Assembly (NCBI GenBank): GCA_964448675.1
Contig: CAYUZU010000028.1
Span: 7,620 to 71,619, forward strand
Length of the DNA stretch: 64,000 bases
From: CAYUZU01 sp964448675
GTDB lineage: Bacteria > Planctomycetota > Phycisphaerae > UBA1845 > Fen-1342
Direction: 5' to 3'
Within the stretch, counting starts at the first letter, position 1, and every line of letters starts with the position of its first letter. Shown here piece after piece: positions 15,477 through 24,087 of the stretch. The notes beneath the pieces were generated by a model. That model was given only the letters and a program-made list of their open reading frames with translations. It ran no database searches and had not been told where the DNA came from. The position numbers and the translations under genes are program-made.

Positions 15477-17657
15477 TTAGCGCTCGGTCTGGACCTTGTG
15501 TGCGGAGGCGAGCCCGCTGGGCCAGGGCATGTTGCCGGCTAGCTTGACGCGCAGCAGCAGCAGGGCCGTCTCGAGCTGCGGATCGGTCTTGGGCGCTTCG
15601 TAGGGGTCGGACTCGATCCACTGGATGTCGTCTTCGGTCAGGAGTTCGGGCTCGCTGTCCTCGTCCTCCTCGTCGTCGTCCTTGAGCTTTGCGAGGCGCT
15701 TCTCGCGCTCTTCCTCGGTCAGCTCCTTGGAGTCGCCCTCGTTATGGATGATGTAGCTTTCGCGCTCCATCTCGATCACGCGGCGGAACTCCTTGGGCGT
15801 GAGCTTGAGCTCCCAGTCGGGCGACACGCCCCAGGTCTTGGCGTCGGGGCGCTTGTGCGGCGAGCGGCCGCTGGGGAGGTAGTACAGCGCCGTGGTGAGC
15901 TTGAGCCGGGCGGAGTCGGGCAGGGTGCGGATGTGCTGTACGCTGCCCTTGCCGAACGTGCGGTCGCCCAGCACGATCGCGCGGCCGTAGTCCTGCAGGG
16001 CGCCGGCGAGAATCTCCGACGCGCTGGCACTGCCCTCGTTGACGAGCACGACCAGCGGCAGGTTGGCGTAGCGGGCCTTGCCGGAGACCGGCTCGCGCAC
16101 GTCGTATTCCTTGCGGCCGCGGGTGGAGACCACCTCGCCGCCCTCGAGGAAGTTGCTGACGACGTCGACGGCGACGTCCAGCAAGCCGCCGGGGTTGTGG
16201 CGCAGGTCGAGGATCAGGGCCTGCATGCCCTGGCGACGGGCGTCGCGCAGAGCGCGGTCGAGCTCGCGGTGCGAGCTGGGCAGGAAGTTGGTGAGGCGGA
16301 CGTACGCCACGCCGGCTTCGTCATCGAGCATGTAGTTCCACGCGTCGCTGTCGGTCGGCGCGCGGTTCACGCCGCGGACCGACGTCAGCACGATGTTGCG
16401 TCGGATGAGCTCGAAGGGGATTTCCTCGCCGGTGCGCGGCCGCAGGATCGTGAGCACGACCTTGCTGCCGGCAGGGCCCATGATGTTCTTGACGGCGTCT
16501 TCGGTGGTCCAGCCCTTGGTGCTCGCGCCGTCGACGGCGATGATGATGTCGTCGGGCTGCAGGCCGGCTTCGAGCGCGGGGGAATCCTCGAGCGGGGTGA
16601 TGACCTTGAGGCGGTTGGTCATCTCGTCCAGGCCGAGCTGGATGCCGACGCCTTCGAACCCGCCCATCATGATCTTGTCGAAGTCCCTGGCTTCGGCCGG
16701 CCAGATGACGCTGGTGTAGTCGTCGAGCTCGAAGTTGGCGCCCTCGAGGAACTCGACCACGAGCAGGCCGGCGGGCACCTGGATGCTGATCTTGTTGAGG
16801 CTGCTGATCTGATTGAACAGCCGCAGGAGATCCTGGTGCGTGAACGAGCTGGACCGGTGAACCTCGGCCTCGTAGTCCTTGAGGTTTTCGAGGAAGTACT
16901 CGCGGGTCTGCGGGTTGGCCAGGCCGTCGAGGTAGTCCTGCAGCGTCTTGGAATGGCAGACGGTGCGCAGGTTCTCGATGGCGCCCTGGGCCGCCTTCTT
17001 GAAATCGGGCTCTTCGAAATAGAGGTAGTTGATGAGCTGGAGGGCCTTGGTCAGCATGCCGCGGTGGACGCCGTCGATGTGCTCCTCCAGGGCTTCCTCG
17101 TCGTCGTAGATCAGCTCGATCCGGGCGTGCCGTGTGGCGTCTTCACGCAGTTCCTCGAACTCGTGGGTGTCCCTGTAGACGCGGTCGAGGGTCGCGTAGT
17201 AACGCAGCGCGTTCGACCAGTTGCCGGCCTTGGCATGGTCGCTGGCCGCGGACTGGCACTTGCGGGCGAGCTCGCGCACCCAGTCGGACTGGACGAAGGC
17301 GTCCCGGTCGGTGGCGTACGGTGCGGCGCGGTCGGCGAACGTGATGGCGGCGAAGAGCTTGTCCTGCTCCATGGCCTTGCGGGCCTGGGCGACGTTCCAC
17401 TCGAAGGATTTCTGCTTGAGGTCCTGGCGGGACGATACGACCTCGTGATAGGCCTCCAGCCAATCGTGCGTCTCGCGCACGCGGGCCGAGCTGCTGTCCT
17501 GCAGCAGACGAGACACGACGGAGCGACCGGCTTCGAAATCCCCCCGCAGAATGGCGTTGTAGGCCTCGGCGAGCGAATCCCCACCGGCCAGGGCCCACAG
17601 CGGTGCGAGCCACAAACAGACCAGCACTGTCGCTGTCGTCACGTAACGTGATGCCAT
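15477..17657 (-). CDS. S41-family carboxy-terminal processing protease with PDZ domain
   Basis: 726 residues: signal peptide (about 1-24), a 290-residue helical, TPR-like region, a PDZ domain (VGIQLGLDEMTNRL..SPALEAGLQPDDIIIAVDG), and the S41 catalytic core. The Ser/Lys dyad is S545 in GSASASE and K570 in TFGKGSVQ. A highly acidic stretch (KDDDEEDEDSEPE) lies near the C-terminus. CtpA/Prc-type proteases trim C-termini of envelope proteins. The ATG at 17657 has AGGAAG seven bases upstream; an in-frame GTG at 17675 is less well placed. The long helical N-terminal region is larger than in CtpA and may bind adaptors, as in Prc. Confidence 0.9.
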   Translation of the reverse strand: MASRYVTTATVLVCLWLAPLWALAGGDSLAEAYNAILRGDFEAGRSVVSRLLQDSSSARVRETHDWLEAYHEVVSSRQDLKQKSFEWNVAQARKAMEQDKLFAAITFADRAAPYATDRDAFVQSDWVRELARKCQSAASDHAKAGNWSNALRYYATLDRVYRDTHEFEELREDATRHARIELIYDDEEALEEHIDGVHRGMLTKALQLINYLYFEEPDFKKAAQGAIENLRTVCHSKTLQDYLDGLANPQTREYFLENLKDYEAEVHRSSSFTHQDLLRLFNQISSLNKISIQVPAGLLVVEFLEGANFELDDYTSVIWPAEARDFDKIMMGGFEGVGIQLGLDEMTNRLKVITPLEDSPALEAGLQPDDIIIAVDGASTKGWTTEDAVKNIMGPAGSKVVLTILRPRTGEEIPFELIRRNIVLTSVRGVNRAPTDSDAWNYMLDDEAGVAYVRLTNFLPSSHRELDRALRDARRQGMQALILDLRHNPGGLLDVAVDVVSNFLEGGEVVSTRGRKEYDVREPVSGKARYANLPLVVLVNEGSASASEILAGALQDYGRAIVLGDRTFGKGSVQHIRTLPDSARLKLTTALYYLPSGRSPHKRPDAKTWGVSPDWELKLTPKEFRRVIEMERESYIIHNEGDSKELTEEEREKRLAKLKDDDEEDEDSEPELLTEDDIQWIESDPYEAPKTDPQLETALLLLRVKLAGNMPWPSGLASAHKVQTER

Positions 17658-17739
17658 TTCCACACTTCCTTTCACTTCTCACCGGCCGCAGGCACCGGCG
17701 CTTGAACGTCCGCTTTACGGCGGAAAAACAGACCGCTCC

Positions 17740-17745
17740 ATTATA
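17740..17745 (-). promoter_or_regulatory. candidate -10 element (TATAAT) for the S41 protease gene
   Basis: On the minus strand the hexamer is a perfect TATAAT, about 80 bases before the protease start codon. No good -35 is seen at 16-18 bases upstream. Confidence 0.4.
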
Positions 17746-17898
17746 TGACGGTACGAAACGACTTCCCAGCAAGCCAACCCGACGTTCGAATTCGCGCACA
17801 ATTTCGTACATCCCGGGTTTATTTCACTGCAGCCGCCGGTCGTGCCGGTTCACGGGCCCACCAGTTGCCTGGCCGCGAAAAACGCGCATGATGAGCGC

Positions 17899-18474
17899 AT
17901 GACGTCTGCATTATCTCGACCGTCCGATGATCACGTGCCGACCCACAGCCAGCCCGTGGTCCTCGGAATCGACCCCGGTCTGCAACGGACCGGATACGCG
18001 CTGCTGTCGCCTGGCGGGGCGGCAGCCGAAGTTTTCCTGCTTGAAGCGGGCGTCATTCGCCTGCCACGCGGGGAAGCGCTCTCGCGGCGGCTCGTGCTGC
18101 TCCACGAAGGCCTGTGCGAGTTGCTCGACACGCATCACCCTGCGCTGTTGGCCTGTGAGGAGCTCTACGCCCATTACAAGCATCCGCGAACGGCCATCCT
18201 GATGGGGCATGCTCGCGGCGTGATTCTCGCCGCCGCTGCCCGGGCCGGTCTTGGGATCATTCCCGTGGCCGCGACCAATGTCAAAAAGCTCCTGACCGGA
18301 AGCGGCCGCGCGAGCAAGCGACAGATGCAATTAGCGGTCGCGGCGACGCTCAAACTACCCGCGGTCCCAGAACCCAACGACGTTGCGGACGCGATTGCGA
18401 TCGCCCTGGCCGGACTGCGGCTGCAGCACGGGCAGGACGCCGCCAGTCAGGCGCAGCGGAGCGAATCGGCATGA
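17899..18474 (+). CDS. ruvC: RuvC, Holliday junction resolvase
   Basis: 191 residues with the RuvC fold. Catalytic acids are D25 (GIDPGLQRTGY), E87/E88 (ACEELYAHYKHPRTA) and D164 near the C-terminus (NDVADAIAIAL). It cuts Holliday junctions as a dimer together with RuvAB. The ATG at 17899 is the first reasonable start; only a weak ribosome-binding site is visible, and a GTG at 17935 closer to the conserved core is possible. The stop overlaps the ruvA start (ATGA at 18471-18474). The extra N-terminal 20 residues are not part of the family core. Confidence 0.93.
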   Translation: MTSALSRPSDDHVPTHSQPVVLGIDPGLQRTGYALLSPGGAAAEVFLLEAGVIRLPRGEALSRRLVLLHEGLCELLDTHHPALLACEELYAHYKHPRTAILMGHARGVILAAAARAGLGIIPVAATNVKKLLTGSGRASKRQMQLAVAATLKLPAVPEPNDVADAIAIALAGLRLQHGQDAASQAQRSESA

Positions 18475-19103
18475 TCAGCCGACTTACCGGAACCGTCGTG
18501 CATGTCGGCGCAGACACCGTCGAGATCGAACGCGACGGACTGGCCTTCGAGTGTCTTATACCGGCCGCCACCCTGCACGAGTTGCAGCAGGCGATCGGAG
18601 AATCCCGGACACTCTTCACCTTTCTTTACCTGGAAGGCAACCCGGCGGGGTCGAACCTCGTGCCGCGCCTGGTCGGTTTCAGCAGCGCGGCCGAGCGGGC
18701 GTTCTTTCACCGGTTCACCCGCGTGAAGGGGGTCAGCATCCGCCGGGCGCTGCGGGCGATGAGCTTGCCGGTGCAGCAGCTCGCCGCCGCGATCGAGCAC
18801 GGGGATGCGCGGCTGCTGACGGGGCTGCCGGAGATCGGCAAGAAGACGGCGTCGCAGATTATCGCGGATTTGCAGGGGCAATTGGCGGACTTCGTGGCGC
18901 CCGATGCGGCGGCGCCTGCGGTCGTGGGTGAGCTGACCTCGGCGCAGCGCGTGGCGCTGGACATCCTGGTGCAATGGGGGGATCGCCGGGCCGATGCCGA
19001 GCGGTGGCTGCGGGCGGCGGTCGAGGCGGACGCGTCGCTTACCGAGCCCGAGGACATGGTGCGGGCGGCCTATCAGCGCAAGCTGCAGCATGCCGGCCGG
19101 TGA
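18471..19103 (+). CDS. ruvA: RuvA, Holliday junction branch-migration subunit
   Basis: 210 residues with the three RuvA domains: an N-terminal OB fold (MISRLTGTVVHVGADTVEIERDGLAFECLIP), tandem helix-hairpin-helix (FTRVKGVSIRRALRAM, LTGLPEIGKKTASQII) and a C-terminal UBA-like domain. It binds four-way junctions and loads RuvB. The ATG overlaps the ruvC stop by four bases. ruvB does not follow; the next gene is convergent, so ruvB must lie elsewhere. Confidence 0.93.
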   Translation: MISRLTGTVVHVGADTVEIERDGLAFECLIPAATLHELQQAIGESRTLFTFLYLEGNPAGSNLVPRLVGFSSAAERAFFHRFTRVKGVSIRRALRAMSLPVQQLAAAIEHGDARLLTGLPEIGKKTASQIIADLQGQLADFVAPDAAAPAVVGELTSAQRVALDILVQWGDRRADAERWLRAAVEADASLTEPEDMVRAAYQRKLQHAGR

Positions 19104-19171
19104 AGCGGCGTACGGGGGGGCCGATCGGGTCTTCTTGTCGAGTGGGCGTTTCCGGCGGCTGGTGGGGAGTA

Positions 19172-20026
19172 TCAGAACGCAAACGCCGTATCGGTGAGAC
19201 CGACGTTGATCTCGACCTTGGTCATGGTGTAGCTGCCGAGCAGGATGCGGCGGTCGCGGTCGGCGTACGTATAAATGCCCACCGGCAGCAGCCACGCGCG
19301 ATCGAGGTGCAGCACGAGCTGCGCGTTGGGATAGGCCCCGCCCTCGCCCGCGTACGGGAGTTCGCGCAGCAGGACATAGGTTTCACGGCCGTCGATCGCG
19401 CCGATGCCGAGGTAGCGCAGGTCCAGCTCGCCGCGCAAGGCGGCCGTGCGATTCACCGCTTCGATGGCGGCATAGGTGCCGGCGTGGCCGGCCTTGTCGA
19501 GGGTCTGGCGGCTGCTGGCGCGGGCGCGCTCGCCGTCCACTGCGATGCGCACCTCGGCGGCGAACATGCGCAGCACGCAGCCGGCGGGTTCGATGAGTGC
19601 GAGGTCGGCGCCGTCGGCGTCGCGATCGCGGCCGCGGACGTAGCAGGCGCGTTTCGCCTGGTCGGCGTTTTCGAGCCACTCGAGGTAGACGCTGTGCGGC
19701 TGCTGGCGGTAGCGCATGGCGACGCATTGCAGGGGGCCCAGCGTACCGGCGAGGCGCTCCTGGCGCAGCAACACACAGCGGTAGTCCTGCACTTCGCGCA
19801 GGCAGCGTTCCCGGGCCAGCCTGATCAGGGCGCGCGGCGACTCCTGCGCCAGCTGGTGCAGGGGATCGCCGGCGGTGCCCGTAAGGCCGCCGGCACGCAC
19901 GACGCCCGATAGTGGGTCGGATACGCTTTCCCGGCTCAGGGCAACGTCCAGCTCGGGCTTGACGGCGGCGGCAGCCAGCGCGATCAGCAGGGGTAGATGC
20001 GCCCGTCGCGGGCGATACCAAGGCAT
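19172..20026 (-). CDS. DUF1571 domain protein, exported
   Basis: 284 residues with an N-terminal hydrophobic export signal (LPLLIALAAAAV). The body matches DUF1571: VQDYRCVLLRQERLAGTLGP, MRYRQQPHSVYLEW, and a late strand pattern ending YTMTKVEINVGL. The outer-membrane LolA/LolB-like barrel fold is suspected for this family, which is widespread in planctomycetes, but its role is unknown. The ATG at 20026 is preceded by GGAGGAA on the minus strand. Convergent with ruvA, 68 bases apart. Several Cys residues (for example RERCLREVQDYRC) could form disulfides after export. Confidence 0.78.
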   Translation of the reverse strand: MPWYRPRRAHLPLLIALAAAAVKPELDVALSRESVSDPLSGVVRAGGLTGTAGDPLHQLAQESPRALIRLARERCLREVQDYRCVLLRQERLAGTLGPLQCVAMRYRQQPHSVYLEWLENADQAKRACYVRGRDRDADGADLALIEPAGCVLRMFAAEVRIAVDGERARASSRQTLDKAGHAGTYAAIEAVNRTAALRGELDLRYLGIGAIDGRETYVLLRELPYAGEGGAYPNAQLVLHLDRAWLLPVGIYTYADRDRRILLGSYTMTKVEINVGLTDTAFAF

Positions 20027-20236
20027 AAATTCCTCCGCTTATTAAAGATCAGAAACGCACACGGGCCGGAGCAAACGCCGTGCCGAGGGATGCGCTGGTG
20101 TGGCGAGAATGGCAACGGAGGGGAGATGTGCGGCGGCGGGGCCGTTAAAGCGGGTAGTTTGTCCGGCAGGTCCGGAACGGAAGCGGGATTCGTAGATGGT
20201 CGAATGGCGCTGCTGCGTGTTATCGGAGCCGGCGGC

Positions 20237-21355
20237 TCAGGCCGTGGGGGCGAGCGCGGCGCGTTTCTTCTCGATGTCTTCGAGGAGTTGGGCGAAGGAA
20301 TCGGCGAACTTCTGGACGCCTTCCTTGAGCAGGCAGCCAGTGACCCATTCCATCTCGATCTTGATGTTGTCGAATTCCCGCATGACCTTTTCGGCGTGGT
20401 CGAGGCCATCGTCGATGGTCTGTGCGACGACGGCGTGGTCGCGGATGGCGTCGAGCGTGTCGGGCGGAACAGTGTTCACCGTGTTCACGCCGATGAGCGG
20501 ATCGACATACTTGGTGTCGGGGTAGTTCGGGTTCTTGGTCGAGGTGCTGGCCCAGAGGGGGCGTTGCACGCGGGCGCCGTCGGCGCGCAGGTCGGCGAAG
20601 GCGTCGCTCTCGAAGACCGCCTTGTAGTTGGCGTAGGCGATCTTGGCGTTGGCGACCGCGGCGAGGCCGTAGAGCGGCTCCAGATGCGGCTCGCCGTGCT
20701 CGATGCGGTGCTTGATCACGTCGTCGGCGAGGGTGTCGACGCGGCTGACAAAGAACGACGCGACCGAGGACACGGTGCCGAGCGGACGCCCGCTGTCCTT
20801 GAACTGGCGCAGACCCTGGAGGTAGGCGTCCATCACGCGCTTGTGCATCTCGGTGGAGAAGATGAGCGTAACGTTGACGTTGATGCCCTGGCCGATGAGC
20901 GTGGTGATGGCGGGCAGGCCGGCATCGGTGGCTGGCACCTTGATCATCACATTGGGGCGGTTGAGCAGGCCAAACAGACGCCGTGCTTCGGTAACGGTGC
21001 CCTCGGTGTCGTGGGCGAGGTTGGGATTGACCTCGATGGAGACGAAGCCGTCGCGGCCGTGCGTTTCGTTATAGACGCTGCGCAGCACGTCGGCGGCCTC
21101 GCCGACGTCCGTGAGGGCGAGCTGCTCGTAGATGTCGTCTGCGGACCTGCCGTCTTTGGCGAGTCGCTGGATGTCGCCGTCGTACGTGTCGCCGGCAGAA
21201 ATCGACTTCTGGAAGATCGTCGGGTTGGAGGTCACACCGGTGATGCCTTCGTCGACCAAGGCTTGCAGCTTGCCGGAGCGCACCAGGTCGCGGCTGATGT
21301 AGTCGAGCCAGATGGCTTGTCCGAGGGCGGCGATCTGTTTGATGCGGTTGGTCAT
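20237..21355 (-). CDS. tal: transaldolase
   Basis: 372-residue transaldolase of the long (Tal type) group. Motifs: IWLDYISRDLVRSGKL near the N-terminus, GVTSNPTIFQKSI, FVSIEVNPNLAHDTEGT, the Schiff-base lysine in NVMIKVPATDAG, and NVNVTLIFS. It moves a dihydroxyacetone unit between sugar phosphates in the non-oxidative pentose phosphate pathway. The ATG at 21355 has AGGAAC upstream on the minus strand. The gene stands alone, more than 200 bases from each neighbour. Confidence 0.93.
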   Translation of the reverse strand: MTNRIKQIAALGQAIWLDYISRDLVRSGKLQALVDEGITGVTSNPTIFQKSISAGDTYDGDIQRLAKDGRSADDIYEQLALTDVGEAADVLRSVYNETHGRDGFVSIEVNPNLAHDTEGTVTEARRLFGLLNRPNVMIKVPATDAGLPAITTLIGQGINVNVTLIFSTEMHKRVMDAYLQGLRQFKDSGRPLGTVSSVASFFVSRVDTLADDVIKHRIEHGEPHLEPLYGLAAVANAKIAYANYKAVFESDAFADLRADGARVQRPLWASTSTKNPNYPDTKYVDPLIGVNTVNTVPPDTLDAIRDHAVVAQTIDDGLDHAEKVMREFDNIKIEMEWVTGCLLKEGVQKFADSFAQLLEDIEKKRAALAPTA

Positions 21356-21564
21356 GTCGCGAGTTCCTGCGCGGAGAATAATGATCTTGCGGCGATTGGG
21401 CGAGGTGCCACGCGGCTGTCACTCGGGCCGACCGGCAAACCGGACGCGGTTGGGATTGCGGCCGCGAGGGACACATCCTCGCCGGGTTCTGCGTTCGTCA
21501 GGTGCGAGAACCTGATGCCCGTGATTATAACGGGCGGGCGGCCTTCGGGCAGGGGAGTAGCCGC

Positions 21565-22254
21565 TCAATCCGCGTCCGGCGGGCACTGCGCGACGTGGCG
21601 GGCGTCGTCAGGAGGGATGCGGGGTTCGCGGAGCAGGGCTTTGGTGCGGGCGAGGGCGGCGCTTGGCAGGGCCGCCAGGCTCGCGGCCTGTGTGCGGGCG
21701 TGCGCGAGAAGCTCGCCGTCGGGGACAACGCTCGTGACGAGGCCGAGGGCCCGGGCGCGGTCGGCGTCGATCATGTCGCCGGTGAGGAGGAGATGGTGGG
21801 CATGGCGTGATCCGGCGGCGTCGCGCAGCGGGTCGATGACGATGGGGGCGACCAGACCGCGCCGGATGCCGGGGTAGCCAAAGGTGGCAGAGGCGGCCGC
21901 GCTGGCCAGATCGGCGAGGGTCACGAGCAGTGCGCCGCCCGCGGCCGCGGGGCCGTTGACGGCGGCGACGAGTGGCTTGGGCAGTGCACGGATCGCGTCG
22001 ACGAGCCGGGCCAGGTCGGTGATGTCGTGCTGCGTGGCGTTGGCGGGCATTTCGTCGAGGTCGAGGCCGGCGCAGAAGGCGGGCGGCGCGCCGGTCAGCA
22101 GCACGACGTGGACGGCGGCGTCAGCCGTCGCCTGGTGGACCGTCTCGATCATGGCAGCGATCAGGTCGCGCGACAGCGCGTTGCGGCGCGCGGGGCGGTT
22201 CAGGGTGAGTTCGAGGACGGCGCCCTCGCGGTGACAATGGAGTGGTTCGTTCAT
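21565..22254 (-). CDS. crotonase-fold (enoyl-CoA hydratase/isomerase family) protein
   Basis: 229 residues with the crotonase fold: ELTLNRPARRNALS, the oxyanion-hole segment FCAGLDLDEM, and KPLVAAVNGPAAAGGALL. Both positions that hold the catalytic glutamates of enoyl-CoA hydratase look changed: GGALL instead of GG-[x]-E-L, and FGYPGIRRGL instead of F-x-x-PE-x-x-x-G. A hydratase reaction is therefore unlikely, and another acyl-CoA reaction or binding role should be considered. The ATG at 22254 overlaps the stop of the upstream lipoprotein gene (ATGA), so it is the third gene of a coupled set with cca. Confidence 0.82.
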   Translation of the reverse strand: MNEPLHCHREGAVLELTLNRPARRNALSRDLIAAMIETVHQATADAAVHVVLLTGAPPAFCAGLDLDEMPANATQHDITDLARLVDAIRALPKPLVAAVNGPAAAGGALLVTLADLASAAASATFGYPGIRRGLVAPIVIDPLRDAAGSRHAHHLLLTGDMIDADRARALGLVTSVVPDGELLAHARTQAASLAALPSAALARTKALLREPRIPPDDARHVAQCPPDAD

Positions 22255-22772
22255 GGCGCGGGCTTGTCGAAGGTCGGGCCGCGGCGAATGCGCTGGGCAT
22301 TGAGCTGGGCGGCGATCTGCCGGGCGCGCGCGGGCGAGAAATCGTCGTAGAGAAACACGGTACCGGCGACGATCGGCGACGGCCAGCCGGGTGACATGAT
22401 GAGCGCGTCGTTGAGGAAGACGGCCATGCGGTGGCCGGGGTGCTCGCGCGTGACGCGTTCGAGAGTGGCGGCGCCGTCCGGTGTGAAGTCCAGGCGGACC
22501 ATGGCACGCTGGGGGTTGATGAACGCGGCGGCGTTCCAGACGTCGCGATCGGTGAGGAAGGGGTCGGTGTCGAGGTAGAGCGGGCGATCGTTCTCGTCGG
22601 TGGTCTGGGCGAGGCCCTCAGCTTTGCTGCTCGAGGCGAGGTGGAAGCTGAGGCGTACGGGCTCGGTCGGTTCGGGAAGGGGCTTGTCGCTCTCGGTGCC
22701 GCGGAAGACAGCGCAGCCCGTGCCTGCGAGCAAGAGCAATGTTGCCAGCATGACGGCGGTATGGCTGTTCAT
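22251..22772 (-). CDS. lipoprotein with SecDF P1-head-like domain
   Basis: 173 residues. The N-terminus is a lipoprotein signal with lipobox LAGTGC (C20). The mature part resembles the P1 head subdomain of SecD: MVRLDFTPDGAATLERVTRE, MAVFLNDALIMSPGWPSPI, and DDFSPARARQIAAQLNA, each matching the SecD pattern of LxFTxEGA, LAIVLDGxVxSAP and FTxxEAxxLA. It has no membrane channel part, so it is a free-standing relative, function unknown. ATG and stop overlap both neighbours by four bases (ATGA), giving a cca - lipoprotein - crotonase operon. Confidence 0.75.
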   Translation of the reverse strand: MNSHTAVMLATLLLLAGTGCAVFRGTESDKPLPEPTEPVRLSFHLASSSKAEGLAQTTDENDRPLYLDTDPFLTDRDVWNAAAFINPQRAMVRLDFTPDGAATLERVTREHPGHRMAVFLNDALIMSPGWPSPIVAGTVFLYDDFSPARARQIAAQLNAQRIRRGPTFDKPAP

Positions 22773-24043
22773 GACGGCGGGCCTCCGGGCGTGAGGCCTT
22801 CGCGGGCGAGGATGGCGTCGAGGGCCGCTGCGGCCTGCGCACCGGTGGTGAGCTCTTCGTCGAGCTGGCGGGTGTAGAGCTCGTCGAGGATGCGTTTGAA
22901 CGCCGGGCCCGGCACGATGCCGCGGCTGATCAGGTCGGCGCCCGTGACGAGCGGCGGCGGCGCGACGGCATCGGCGGGGATGGCGTCGAGGCGGTCGCGG
23001 AGTTGCCGGCGGCGGCGGTCGGTGCCGGGCAGGTCGGCGTACCGGGCTTCGGCCCAGGTGCGCAGGGCGCGCGGGGCAGGGCCGGCGAGGAGACGCTTGA
23101 GGTCGGCCAGCGACGGGGTGGTCGGGTCGTCGAGGTCGGCCTGGTGCGCGACGAGCCACTGGGCGGCTTCGCGTTCGTCGTTGGACAGGGTCAGCGCGCG
23201 GGCGATGCAGTCGATATCGGTCGGGGGGCGGTCGGCGAGCAGAATCGCCATGACCAGCTCGAAAGAGGCATTGACGGGGAGGCGGCCGAGCAGCGTGTCG
23301 ATGCGGGCGATCTGTTCGGGTGTCCAATCCAGGTCGGCGCAGAGATGCGGCAGCAGGTCGCAGTCTTGCAGCAGACGCCACGCGGTGCGGCGGGCCGGGG
23401 CGGCGAGCATGCGCGCGAGCTCGTCGCGGACGCGTTCGGCGGCGACGTGGCGCAGGTTTGGGGCGTTTTCGCGGATGGCAGTGCGCGTGGCGGCTTCGAT
23501 CGGGAAGCCCAGGCGGGCGGCGAAGCGCACGGCGCGCAGCATGCGCAGGTAATCTTCGCGGAAGCGTTCGGCGGGCGTGCCGATCGCGCGCAGGATGCCG
23601 GCGCGGAGGTCGGGCATGCCGCCGACGTAGTCGATGATCTGCCGGTCGAGCGGGTCGAGGAACATGCCGTTGACGGTGAAGTCGCGGCGTTGGGCGTCGT
23701 GGCGGGCGTCGCTGAGGGTGACGTGCACCGGGTGGCGGCCGTCGAGGTAGGGCCCGTCGCTGCGGAAGGTGGCGACCTCGACCCAGCGGCGCTTCTTCCT
23801 GACGAGCACGACGCCGAACTGGGCCCCGACCTTGCGTGTGGGGCGGAAGAGGGTGCAGACGCGCTCAGGCGGGGCGTCGGTGGCGACGTCGTAATCCTGG
23901 GGCGCGTGGCCGAGGAGCAGGTCGCGCACGCAGCCGCCGGCGAGCAGGGCCTGGTGGCCGGCGTCGGCGAGGGCGCGGACGATGCTCACGGCGCCGCTGG
24001 CGGCGGGCGGCAGGTCGGCGTTGTACGGGAAGACCTCGTCCAT
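22769..24043 (-). CDS. cca: CCA tRNA nucleotidyltransferase / poly(A) polymerase family
   Basis: 424 residues, class II nucleotidyltransferase. Motifs: LLAGGCVRDLLLGHAPQDYDVATDA (the Asp pair binds metal), RRDFTVNGMFLDP, the RNA-binding continuation DYVGGMPDLRAGILRAIGTP, and FREDYLRMLRAVRFAARLGF. It adds or repairs the 3' CCA of tRNA, although A-adding or PcnB activity cannot be excluded. The ATG at 24043 opens at the conserved N-terminus; the frame continues upstream without family sequence. Last bases overlap the lipoprotein start. Confidence 0.88.
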   Translation of the reverse strand: MDEVFPYNADLPPAASGAVSIVRALADAGHQALLAGGCVRDLLLGHAPQDYDVATDAPPERVCTLFRPTRKVGAQFGVVLVRKKRRWVEVATFRSDGPYLDGRHPVHVTLSDARHDAQRRDFTVNGMFLDPLDRQIIDYVGGMPDLRAGILRAIGTPAERFREDYLRMLRAVRFAARLGFPIEAATRTAIRENAPNLRHVAAERVRDELARMLAAPARRTAWRLLQDCDLLPHLCADLDWTPEQIARIDTLLGRLPVNASFELVMAILLADRPPTDIDCIARALTLSNDEREAAQWLVAHQADLDDPTTPSLADLKRLLAGPAPRALRTWAEARYADLPGTDRRRRQLRDRLDAIPADAVAPPPLVTGADLISRGIVPGPAFKRILDELYTRQLDEELTTGAQAAAALDAILAREGLTPGGPPS

Positions 24044-24087
24044 CGCGGTGGATGATAACGCAAACGTCGCAGTGGCGCGGGGCGGCG

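Noticed and set aside
17777..17800. GTTCGAATTC as a tRNA T-loop
   Set aside because: No acceptor stem, anticodon arm or CCA could be built around it.
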